Below, piece by piece: positions 48,905 to 57,783 of a stretch of DNA of 64,000 bases. The position numbers were made by a program, and so were the translations under genes. Each line of letters begins with the position of its first letter. Within the stretch, counting starts at the first letter, position 1. This stretch comes from an uncultured Chloroflexota bacterium. Lineage in GTDB: Bacteria; Chloroflexota; Dehalococcoidia; CAUJGQ01. The notes beneath the pieces were generated by a model. It searched no databases. It worked only from the letters and a program-made list of their open reading frames with translations, and was not told where the DNA came from. The stretch covers positions 1-64,000 of the forward strand of contig CALFMN010000072.1 of assembly GCA_937879875.1 (NCBI GenBank), written 5' to 3'.

Positions 48905-51551
48905 GGGCGCCCACATGGACACCGCCGGTCTTGGGAGCCAGTGCCTCAGGCGGTTTAGCTGCGCCCCGCGCCCCGAGCAGCCGCTCCCCGCGTTCCTGCA
49001 ACTCCTGCAGCCGCGCGGCCGCTTCCAGCGGCGATATGCGCAGCACGTCGAGCGCCGCCAGCTCCGCCAGCAACTCGGAGGCGTCGCCGCTGTCAACGCT
49101 GTTCCCGTTTCCTTGCTCCCTCTGCCCTGCCGCCCGCAGCAGCTCCTCGGCGCGGGCGGCCACCAGCGGCGGGATGCCCGCCAGCCGCGCCACATGCACG
49201 CCGTAGCTGCGATCGCTGCCGCCTGGCCGCACGCGGTGCAGGAAGACCAGCCGCCCCGCCTCCTCGATCGCCGCGACGTTGAACGGGCGCAGGCGCGGCA
49301 GTGTGCGTTCGAGCGCTGTCAACTCGTGGAAGTGCGTGGCGAACAGCGAGCGTGCGCCGACGTAGTGATGCAGATACTCGACCACGGCCTGCGCGATCGC
49401 CATGCCGTCCTGCGTGCCGGTGCCGCGGCCGACCTCGTCCAACAGCACCAGGCTGCGCCGCGTGGCATGACGCAGGATCGTCGCCGTTTCGATCATTTCG
49501 ATCAGAAACGTGCTCTGCCCGGCGCTGATGTCGTCCTGGGCGCCGATGCGGGTGAAGATACGGTCCACCACGCCGATGCGCGCCGCCGCGGCGGGCACGA
49601 AGCTGCCGATCTGCGCCAGCACGGTGCAGAGGGCGATCTGCCGCAGATACGTTGATTTGCCGGCCATATTCGGCCCGGTGATCAGCGCGATCTGGCAGCC
49701 GTCGCCGGCGGCGTCGAGCGCGCAGTCGTTGGGGATAAACTCGCCCGGCGCCAGCCGCTCCTCGACCACCGGATGGCGGCCGCCGTTGATCTCCAGCCGC
49801 AGCGAGTCATCGATGGCAGGCCGCGTCCAGCCATGCGCCACGGCGGTTTCGGCGAGGGCGAGATCCACATCCAGCCGCGCCAGCGCGCCGGCGCTGCGCA
49901 GCAGCCGCGTTCGCTGGCCGGCCAGGGCGCGCAGCAGCCCGGCGAACAACTCCTGCTCGAGCGCGGCGGCGGTCTCCTCGGCGTGCAGGATCTGCCCTTC
50001 GCACTCGCGCAACTCCGGCGTGATAAAGCGCTCGGCGTTGGCGAGCGTCTGCTTGTGCCGGTACTCCTTCGGCACGTGCGGCAGATTCGGCCGCGTGACC
50101 TCGATGTAGTAGCCGAAGACTTTGGTGTAACCGACCTTGAGCGAACGGATGCCCGTGCGCTCGCGCTCGCGCCGCTCCATCTCCAGCAGCGTGCCCTGGG
50201 CGCCGTCCACAGAGCCGAGCAGTTCGTCCAGCCGTTCGTCGAAGCCGCGGCGGATCAGCCGCCCTTCCTCCTCGGCCACGCCGCGTTCGATCAGCTCCGC
50301 GGCTTCCGGCACGCCGTCGAGTTCCGCCATAACGGGTGCGAGCGCGGCCAGTGGCGCCAGCTCCTCGCGCAATGCCGGGACGCGGCGCAGCACGGCGGCG
50401 AGGCCGCGCAGATCGCGAGCGCCGGCCACGCCCTGGCAGACACGTCCCGTCAACCGCTCGATGTCCGCGAGCCGGTCGAGCAGCCCGACGAGCCGGCGAC
50501 GGCGCGGCGCATCGCTCACCAGCGCGGCCACGGCATCGAGCCGCGCGTCGATCTCGGCCACGTCGAGCAGGGGCTGGCTGAGCAGGCGGCGCAGCAGGCG
50601 TCCGCCCATGGCCGTGCGCGTGCGGTCGAGTACGGCGAGCAGGCCGCCGCGGGCTGCGCCGCTGCGGGCGCTGCGCAGCAGGTCGAGGTTGCGCCGGCTC
50701 TGCGGATCGAGCGCCAGATAGCGCGCCGCCGCGTAGGTGCGGAAGCCATCCAGCAGGCCGAGCAGATCGGGGTTGGTCTGCTGCAAGTAGGCGACGATCG
50801 CGCCGGCCGCGCCAGTTACTGCCGGCGCGCCGGCGCAGCCGAACGCTTCGAGCGAGGCGACCTTGAGCGCACGTTCCAGCGTCTCGGCCGCGGTCTCTGG
50901 CTCAAACAGCCGCTCTTCGAGCCGTGTGGCCGTGCCGGCGTGCGGCAGGCCGGCGCCGGCGGGCAGCAGGCATTCCGCCGGCGCGACGCGGGCCAGCTCG
51001 GCCTCGAGCGCGGCTTCGGCATGCTCGCCGGCGAACTGCGTGGCGGCGAACTCGCCGGTGGTCACGTCCACGTAGGCGAGGGCGAGCGTGTCGGCGTGGC
51101 GGCAGACGGCGGCGAGGTAGCTGTTCTCGCCCGGCCGCAGCAGCTCCGGCTGCGAGATCGTGCCCGGCGTGACGATGCGCACGACGCCGCGGTCGATGAT
51201 GCCGCGGCCGGGCTCGGAAAGCTGCTCGCAGACGGCGACCTTGAAGCCGCGGGCGAGCAGCCGCGCCAGATAGCCGTTCAGCGCGTGATGGGGAATGCCG
51301 GCCAGCGGCACGCGCACGCCGCGTCCGAACTCGCGCGAGGTGAGCGTGATGTGCAATGCCTCGGCCACCCGGTGGGCGTCGTCGTCGAACGTCTCGTAGA
51401 AGTCACCCAGGCGGTAGAGCAGGATCGTGTCCGGCGGGCATTCCGCCTTGATTTCGAGATACTGGCGTCGCGCGGGGGTGAGCCGCGCATCAGAAGGCTG
51501 GGGCTGGGACACGGCCGCTTCCTGCCCGATTATGTCCGGCGGTCGGGCCAT
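48894..51551 (-). CDS. mutS: DNA mismatch repair protein MutS
   Basis: 885 residues. The mismatch-reading Phe-x-Glu is F51-Y52-E53 in RLGDFYETF; the connector, lever and clamp domains follow; the ATPase has Walker A TGPNMAGKST near 625, Walker B with LLDEVGRGTGTQDG near 698, and FATHFHELTAL. The last residues HVGARGT and the TAA stop are encoded in family-1 repeat copy G, so the C-terminus has been reshaped by the element without loss of any domain. No mutL next to it. Confidence 0.97.
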   Translation of the reverse strand: MARPPDIIGQEAAVSQPQPSDARLTPARRQYLEIKAECPPDTILLYRLGDFYETFDDDAHRVAEALHITLTSREFGRGVRVPLAGIPHHALNGYLARLLARGFKVAVCEQLSEPGRGIIDRGVVRIVTPGTISQPELLRPGENSYLAAVCRHADTLALAYVDVTTGEFAATQFAGEHAEAALEAELARVAPAECLLPAGAGLPHAGTATRLEERLFEPETAAETLERALKVASLEAFGCAGAPAVTGAAGAIVAYLQQTNPDLLGLLDGFRTYAAARYLALDPQSRRNLDLLRSARSGAARGGLLAVLDRTRTAMGGRLLRRLLSQPLLDVAEIDARLDAVAALVSDAPRRRRLVGLLDRLADIERLTGRVCQGVAGARDLRGLAAVLRRVPALREELAPLAALAPVMAELDGVPEAAELIERGVAEEEGRLIRRGFDERLDELLGSVDGAQGTLLEMERRERERTGIRSLKVGYTKVFGYYIEVTRPNLPHVPKEYRHKQTLANAERFITPELRECEGQILHAEETAAALEQELFAGLLRALAGQRTRLLRSAGALARLDVDLALAETAVAHGWTRPAIDDSLRLEINGGRHPVVEERLAPGEFIPNDCALDAAGDGCQIALITGPNMAGKSTYLRQIALCTVLAQIGSFVPAAAARIGVVDRIFTRIGAQDDISAGQSTFLIEMIETATILRHATRRSLVLLDEVGRGTGTQDGMAIAQAVVEYLHHYVGARSLFATHFHELTALERTLPRLRPFNVAAIEEAGRLVFLHRVRPGGSDRSYGVHVARLAGIPPLVAARAEELLRAAGQREQGNGNSVDSGDASELLAELAALDVLRISPLEAAARLQELQERGERLLGARGAAKPPEALAPKTGGVHVGARGT

Positions 51552-51799
51552 TCTAGCACGGCGCGGATCGCGGCGGGGCGCGGCCCTCCTCGCGCTCTCA
51601 GGCAGATCGGCACTCGTCAGGATGCCGCGGGCCTGGTGGTCTTGCGCATTACGTCTCGGCCAGTTGCAAACGATCCAGCCCTCCAGCCGAGGGGACGGGG
51701 TACGCGGGCCGTCCGCCGGTCAGTTGTCTTGCATCGCCGCCGCGAATGTCACACGATTGTTGTACACGGAACAGCGCCAGCAGGAAGCAGCGAAACGTG

Positions 51800-54700
51800 A
51801 TGGCCGATTCCGGCAACGCCGGCGGTCGAGCGACGGCGCGGCGCGGCAAGGATGCCCGGCGCATCGGCGATCCGGCCCCGGTCGCTCCACCCGACAACTC
51901 CCTGGCGGCAGTGCTCAGCGCCGGCGGGCGCCTGCTCGACGCCGTGGCCTGCGGCGTGCTCGTGCGCGACGGACAGGGGCGCATCGTCGCCGCCAACGCC
52001 GCCGCGCAGCGCATGCTCGGCCGCAGCATTGCCGAGATGCAGAGCGCCCCGCCCGGCCGCCCGCCCTGGGACGCGATCGACGAAGACGGCCATACGCTGC
52101 CGTATGACGAGCATCCGCTGGCCACCGTGCTGCGCACCGGCGAAGCGCTGCGCGAAGGCGTGATCGGCGTCCGCCATCCCGATGGACAGATCCACTGGCT
52201 GCAGGGCGAGGTGCATCCGCTGGCGGGACCGGCTGGGCACCCGGACGGGGCAATCGCCAGCTTCATCGACGTGACGGAGCGCATCGAGGCCGAGCGCCGG
52301 CTGCGTGAAAGCGAGGCGCGCCTCCGCGCCCTCAGCGAGCACGCCTCCGATGCGCTGGTCGTGCTCGCATCGGACCAGAGCGTGCGCTTCGTCAGCGGTT
52401 CGGCGGAGCGCATCTCCGGCTTTACGCCGGCCGAGCTGATCGGCCTGCGGCTCGGCCAGTTCCTGCATCCGGACGACCGGCCACGGGTCAGCGCCGCGCT
52501 GCATGGGCTGCCCGAAGGCCGATTTTTCGCCGCCGAGTTCCGCTTCCGCCATAAGCTCGGCGGCTGGCGCGTGCTCGGCGCGGTGATCCAGAACCTGCGG
52601 CACGACCCCGCGATCGACGGCGTCGTGATTAACGCGCGCGACATCACCGAGCGCCGCCGCGCCGAAGACGCCCTCCATCGCCAGAACAACTACCTCGAAG
52701 CGCTGCACGAGACCGCGCTGGCCGTGGTCAACCGCCTCGACGTGCGCGAGCTGCTGGAGGCGATCATCGCCCGCGCAGGAGCGCTGCTGGGCGCCGAGCA
52801 CGGCTACGTCGATCTGGTTGAGCCGGGCACGGATACGATGCGCGTCTCCGCGGCCAGCGGCCTCTTCCGCGATGGACTGGGCAACCGCATTCGTCGTGGC
52901 GAAGGCGTGGCCGGCAAGGTTTGGGCCAGCGGCGAGCCGGTCTTCGTGGCCGAATACGCCGCGCTGGCCGACGCGATTCCGCGTCTGCGCGGCCTCGTAC
53001 ACGCCCTCGTCGGCGTGCCGCTGACATCGGGCGGCGAGGTCGTCGGCGTGCTTGGCCTGGCCTTCACGGAGCCGGGACGCGGCTTTGGCGAGACCGAAGT
53101 CGCAGTGCTGACGCGCTTCGCCCAGCTCGCCTCGCTGGCGCTGGACAATGCGCGGCTGTTCAGCGCGGCGCAGCAGGAACTGGCTGAGCGCGAGCGCTCC
53201 GAGCGCGCCTTGCAGGCCAGCGAGCAGCGCTACCGCGACCTGTTCGAGAACGCCAGCGACGTGGTCTACACCTATGACCTCGACGGTAACTTCACCTCCG
53301 TCAACCGCACCGGCCTCGATCTGTTCGGCTATACGCTCGATGAAGTGCGGCAACTCAACATTCGCGACCTGCTGCCGCCGGCCGAGCACGAACAGAGCAT
53401 CGATCGCACCGGGCGGCGGCTGGCCGGCGAGCAGCCCGGCGACAACATCCATCTCGTGCTCGCCAAAGACGGCAGACGCACTCCCCTGGAGACGCGCGCC
53501 CGCGTGATGTACGAGAACGGTGTGCCCGTGGGCGAACAGGGCATCGGCCGCGACATCAGCCGCCGCCGCCAAACCGAAGAGCTGCTGCGCCGGCAGAACG
53601 GCTATCTGGCCGCGCTGCACGAGGTGACGCTCGCGCTGTTGCACCGCCGCGACGTGGGCGGCGTGCTTGAAACGATCTCCGCCACCGCCGGCCGGCTGCT
53701 CGGCACGGAGCATCGCCAGGTCTACCTCGTGGATGAGGAGCGCGATCGGCTGGTCGAGGCGGTGAGTGCCGGCCGCTTCACGGCGGGCGCGCACGAAACC
53801 ATCCGCCGTGGCGAAGGGCTGGCCGGCGCCGTGTGGCAAACCGGCGAGCCGCTGGTGGTTGAAGATTACCAGGTGTGGGCGGGGCATGTGGGCGGCTTTG
53901 ACTGGATCCATGCGGCCGCCGGCGTGCCGCTGCGTGCGGGCGAGCGCCTGCTCGGCGTGCTCGGCGTCGTCCAGGCCGAGCCGGGGCGCCGGTTCGGGAC
54001 AGACGAGATCGCCATACTCGAACAGTTTGGCGATCTCGCGGCGATCGCCCTGGAGAACGCCCGCCTCTACACCAGCCTCGAAGAGCGGTTGCACCGCCTG
54101 CAAACGCTGACCATGCTCAACCAGCTCGTCTCCTCATCGCTGGAGATGGCCGAAGTGCTGAGCGAGATCGCTCGTGCCACCGTGCGGCTGATCGACGTCC
54201 CGTTCGCCTCGTTCTGGATCGCAGACGCTGCCGGTGAGTCGTTGCAGATGGCGGCCTACTCGGACGAGCAGCTCGGACGCGGCTTCCCGCAGCGCACGCT
54301 GCGCGCCGGCCAGGGCGCGGTGGGCTGGATCTTGCAACAGCGCCGGCCGCTCAGCATTCCCGATGTGACGGCCGATGCGCGGGTGGCGGGCGCCGCCTGG
54401 TGGCACGAGCATGGCCTGCCGAGCTTCTACGGCGTACCCGTCATACTCGACGGCGCGGTGCTGGCCGTGCTGTCGCTGAACAGCCGGCAGCCATTTCGCC
54501 CCACAGCTGACGATCTGCGGTTGATCGAGAGCTTCACCGCGCAGGCGGCCGTGGCGATCCGCAACGCCTCGCTTTATCAGGCGCTGGCCGCGTCTGCCGC
54601 GCAGCAGGCGGCGGCGCGCGCCGAGCTGGCCGGGATCATTGCGCATCTGGGCGACGGCCTGTTGCTCTGTGACACCGCGGGCACGGTGACGCTGCTCAAT

Positions 54701-56116
54701 CCCGCGGCGGCGAATCTGCTGGCGCTGAGCGACGCCGAGGCCCGGCCCGGCGCGGCCGAGCCGGCGTACTTCCGCCACATGACCCGCGACGGCGCCCTCG
54801 TGCCGCCCGGCGAACTGCCGCTGGCGCGAGCGCTCGCCGGGCAGCCGGAGCCGGCCCGCGAGCTGGTGGTCGCCATCGCCGGGGAGCCGCGTGTGCTCTC
54901 CGTCTCCGCCGCGCCGCTTGCGCTGCCCGAGCGGCCCGGTCTGGCCGGCGCGGTAGCGCTCTTGCGCGATGTAACCGATGTACGCCGCGCCCAGGAACAC
55001 GTGGCAGCCTCCGAGCGCTTCCGCGCACTCGGTGAGATGGCGAGCGGCGTTGCCCACGACTTCAACAATCTGCTGGCGATCATTCTCGGCCGTGCGGAGC
55101 TGCTGGCGGTGCTCACCCGGCCGCCCGATGGCGACCCGCGGCTCGGCTCGCATGTCACCGTGATTCAGCAGGCAGCGCTCGACGGCGAACATACGGTGCG
55201 GCGGCTGCAGGCTGTCTCCGGCGTGGCGCGGCGGCCGGCGGGCGGGCGGGTGGACGTGGCGGCCGTACTGGAGGATGTCGTCGCCTTCACGCGCCCGCGC
55301 TGGAAAGACCGGGCGCAGCAGCAGGGACAAACGATCGCCGTGCGGGTCGAGGCCGAGCCGCTGCCGCCGCTGGTGGGCGAGGCGGCGGATCTGCGCGAGG
55401 TGCTGGTGAATCTGATCTTCAACGCGATCGATGCGATGCCGCATGGCGGCACGATCACGCTGCGGCTGCGGCGCACGGGCGACGACGCGCTGATTGAGGT
55501 GCACGACACGGGCGTGGGCATGACGGAAACGGTGCGGCGGCGCGTGTTCGACCCGTTCTTCAGCACCAAGGGCGCCGCCGGCACCGGCCTTGGCCTGTCG
55601 GTCTCATACGGCATCATCGCGCGGCTGGGCGGCCGCATGGCCGTGACGAGCGCGCCGAACCAGGGTACGACGGTGACGGTGGCCCTGCCCTACCGCACCG
55701 CTGAGCCGAAGCCGGCTGCCCCGAGCGCTGCTGCCCCGCGGCCCGCGCGCGTGCTGCTGGTGGATGACGAGGCGCCGGTGCGCCAGACGGCGGCGGCGCT
55801 GCTGGAACTGGACGGGCACGCCGTGGTCGGGGCGGAGAGCGGCGCCGCGGCCCTGCGGCTGCTGGCTGCGGGCGAACGCTTCGACGTGCTGCTGACGGAT
55901 TTGGGCATGTCGGAAATGACGGGCATGCAGCCAGTGGCGGCGCTGCGGGCGCAGAGCCAGACATTGCCCTGCGTGCTGGTCACGGGCTGGGGCAGCGAGC
56001 TGGGCGACGCCGATGTCGCCGCAGCCGGCGTGCAGGCTGTGCTCAGTAAGCCCTTCTCACGAGAGCAGTTGCGCGACGTGCTGAACGCCGTGCTGCCGCC
56101 GCGGGTTATGGGCTAA
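51800..56116 (+). CDS. Hybrid sensor histidine kinase with four PAS, three GAF and a receiver domain
   Basis: 1438 residues, no membrane segments, so a cytosolic sensor. Order by eye: PAS 35-160, PAS 170-285, GAF 305-450, PAS 470-590, GAF 605-750, GAF 765-920, PAS 940-1060, HisKA with His1086 in GVAHDFNNLL, HATPase with N box LVNLIFNAIDAM, G1 HDTGVGM and G2 GTGLGLSVSYGI, then a receiver with LLVDDEA and Asp1367 (LLTDLGM). Several sensory inputs probably converge on one kinase; the partner regulator is not encoded alongside. Start at 51800 (MADSGNAGG) with GGAAG upstream; an ATG 54 bases earlier has a Cys-containing and less likely start. Divergent from mutS. Confidence 0.9.
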   Translation: MADSGNAGGRATARRGKDARRIGDPAPVAPPDNSLAAVLSAGGRLLDAVACGVLVRDGQGRIVAANAAAQRMLGRSIAEMQSAPPGRPPWDAIDEDGHTLPYDEHPLATVLRTGEALREGVIGVRHPDGQIHWLQGEVHPLAGPAGHPDGAIASFIDVTERIEAERRLRESEARLRALSEHASDALVVLASDQSVRFVSGSAERISGFTPAELIGLRLGQFLHPDDRPRVSAALHGLPEGRFFAAEFRFRHKLGGWRVLGAVIQNLRHDPAIDGVVINARDITERRRAEDALHRQNNYLEALHETALAVVNRLDVRELLEAIIARAGALLGAEHGYVDLVEPGTDTMRVSAASGLFRDGLGNRIRRGEGVAGKVWASGEPVFVAEYAALADAIPRLRGLVHALVGVPLTSGGEVVGVLGLAFTEPGRGFGETEVAVLTRFAQLASLALDNARLFSAAQQELAERERSERALQASEQRYRDLFENASDVVYTYDLDGNFTSVNRTGLDLFGYTLDEVRQLNIRDLLPPAEHEQSIDRTGRRLAGEQPGDNIHLVLAKDGRRTPLETRARVMYENGVPVGEQGIGRDISRRRQTEELLRRQNGYLAALHEVTLALLHRRDVGGVLETISATAGRLLGTEHRQVYLVDEERDRLVEAVSAGRFTAGAHETIRRGEGLAGAVWQTGEPLVVEDYQVWAGHVGGFDWIHAAAGVPLRAGERLLGVLGVVQAEPGRRFGTDEIAILEQFGDLAAIALENARLYTSLEERLHRLQTLTMLNQLVSSSLEMAEVLSEIARATVRLIDVPFASFWIADAAGESLQMAAYSDEQLGRGFPQRTLRAGQGAVGWILQQRRPLSIPDVTADARVAGAAWWHEHGLPSFYGVPVILDGAVLAVLSLNSRQPFRPTADDLRLIESFTAQAAVAIRNASLYQALAASAAQQAAARAELAGIIAHLGDGLLLCDTAGTVTLLNPAAANLLALSDAEARPGAAEPAYFRHMTRDGALVPPGELPLARALAGQPEPARELVVAIAGEPRVLSVSAAPLALPERPGLAGAVALLRDVTDVRRAQEHVAASERFRALGEMASGVAHDFNNLLAIILGRAELLAVLTRPPDGDPRLGSHVTVIQQAALDGEHTVRRLQAVSGVARRPAGGRVDVAAVLEDVVAFTRPRWKDRAQQQGQTIAVRVEAEPLPPLVGEAADLREVLVNLIFNAIDAMPHGGTITLRLRRTGDDALIEVHDTGVGMTETVRRRVFDPFFSTKGAAGTGLGLSVSYGIIARLGGRMAVTSAPNQGTTVTVALPYRTAEPKPAAPSAAAPRPARVLLVDDEAPVRQTAAALLELDGHAVVGAESGAAALRLLAAGERFDVLLTDLGMSEMTGMQPVAALRAQSQTLPCVLVTGWGSELGDADVAAAGVQAVLSKPFSREQLRDVLNAVLPPRVMG

Positions 56117-56176
56117 ATCGGCAAGCGCCGGGTCGCACTGATCGAGACCCGGCGCACGTCGATCTGCGCGGGAGCC

Positions 56177-56455
56177 TCAGCGCCAGCTCGCCGATGGCCA
56201 GGTGTCCGGGTGGCGCGCCGGCGAGACGACCTCGGCAGGCGCCTGGAACGGGGCGCCGGCCAGGACGTTGATGCGATCCGAGCTGTGCGGATCGTAGTCG
56301 GTGTGGCAGTGCGGGCAGAGCACAACCTCGTGCTCGCCGCAGGTGTCGCAGGGAATGCGATCCGGCTCCCACGCCGGCGCCTCGGCGCTCTCTTCGTCGA
56401 AGCATTCGGGGCTCGCATTGCCGCAGCTTGGGCAGCGATACCAGCCGATCGCCAT
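56177..56455 (-). CDS. Zinc-ribbon protein (92 aa)
   Basis: MAIGWYRCPSCGNASPECFD, then RIPCDTCGEHEVVLCPHCHTDYDPHSSD. Three CxxC/CxxCH pairs (CPSC, CDTC, CPHC) suggest one or two treble-clef or rubredoxin-like zinc sites. ATG preceded by GGGAGGTG. No family recognised. Convergent with the histidine kinase gene. Confidence 0.75.
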   Translation of the reverse strand: MAIGWYRCPSCGNASPECFDEESAEAPAWEPDRIPCDTCGEHEVVLCPHCHTDYDPHSSDRINVLAGAPFQAPAEVVSPARHPDTWPSASWR

Positions 56456-56881
56456 CTCGGCACCTCCCGACGGGCACACCCGCTTCGTCCAGCGAGTGTA
56501 TACCCGCCGCCCGCCCGCGCCACCCCTCCAACGGGTGAGGGGCCATCGGCCCTCACCCTCGTGTATGGTCACGGTCCTGCAGGGTGGGAACGGGCCGGTG
56601 CGCCCGCCCGCCCCGCCGCGCGGCCGCCGCGTGCGGCGCGGCGCTGGGGCGGCGGCCCTGACGCCGGCAGCAGCCCGCACCGCTGCGGGGGCCGGCGCGC
56701 CCGCATGGCCAGGCGCCTGCGCCCATTCGTTGCACGAGGGGCGCAGGCGCCGATCCGGCACGCAGCGTTCCGTGGCCGGCGCGATTGCCCCAGGTGCGGT
56801 GTGATGCCTTCCACAACCCATACGGGTAACCTGATGCCGTCGGAGTCGTGCTCCGCATGATCGCCCTTCCCCCAATACTAG

Positions 56882-57783
56882 ACGGCTGATGTGGGATCAT
56901 TCGAGCGGCAGGCCGCGGCGCCGCCAGGCGGTGAAGCGGGTGAAGGCCGCCAGTTTGGCGGCCAGACGCGTGAGCAAGCCCCAAACGGTGGGCGCACGCT
57001 GCTGGTCGAGGCGAACGCGGTCCTTGAGCTGCTTGAACCGATCCTCACTGCGTCCCGGTGACGGCGTAAGCAGCGTCACCGTCTCCGCGGCCAGTGCCTG
57101 ACTGACGGCCCGCCCGGCGAAGCCGCGGTCGCCTAGCACGCCGACGTGGCGGGCATGAGCCAGCAGATCCACGGCGGCATCACGCTCGTTGACGGCCGCG
57201 GGCAAGAGCGACCAGGTGGCGGGCACGGTCGTGTCGGCGCTGCCGACCAGCCCCGGGCGGAAGCCGTAGAACCAGGCGTTCAGCGCGGCACAGTAGCCGA
57301 AGCCGGCGTGCAGCTACTGGGGACCATGCCACTGGTCGGGGTCCGCCACGCGTTGGCGCTGCTTCACGGGCACGGGCGTGGTGTCCACGATCAGCAGCGG
57401 CGCCCGGGTCACACCAGGGAGTGCCGCCCAGTGCTCGCGCCGCCCCGCCAGCGCTCCCCGCAGCCAGCGCGTGCGCCGGTTGAGCGCCGACTGGGCCGGC
57501 AACACAGGAAACAGGGGGCGGAAGTCGTGCGCCAACCGCCGCAGGAAGCGCCGTTCCGAGTCCACCCCCAGCAGTTCACGGGCGCGGGCGAAGGTGAGGA
57601 TGGCGCTATCCGGACAGGCCGGGGCAGGACCCGGGCGCCGTGGCGGCGGCTGGGCTACCAGCCAGTCGTCGATCAGGCAAACCAGTACAATAAGCAGGTC
57701 CGCGGTCGGCATCGTCGTGGTCCTCCAACCGTCACGATGTCACTGAGGACGTTCCTCCCCCAAATCGATCCCACATCAGCCGT
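56882..57783 (-). mobile_element. IS982-like insertion sequence (902 bp)
   Basis: Perfect 17-base terminal inverted repeats ACGGCTGATGTGGGATC / GATCCCACATCAGCCGT, flanked by CTAG on both sides (4-base target duplication). The single transposase frame fills the element and its stop lies in the left repeat. Because the host palindrome continues outward, a longer inverted repeat that includes CCCCCAATACTAG cannot be excluded. Confidence 0.85.
56897..57712 (-). pseudogene. IS982-family-like transposase with an in-frame TAG
   Basis: A 272-codon frame starting MPTADLLIVLVCLIDDWLVA. LLIVDTTPVPV (first Asp of the DDE site), FGYCAALNAWFYGFRPGLV, HVGVLGDRGFAG (second Asp) and TVWGLLTRLAAKLAAFTRFTAW follow the IS982 pattern. 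One TAG at 57314-57316, in the context CAG-TAG-CTG-CAC, interrupts an otherwise open frame just before the LHAGFGYCA segment. It is most likely inactive, unless the stop is read through or is a sequence error. Confidence 0.8.

Noticed and set aside
51749..54103. A 784-codon frame opposite the histidine kinase gene
   Set aside because: Shadow frame of a GC-rich gene; composition (Ala, His, Gln, Arg) and lack of motifs exclude a real protein.
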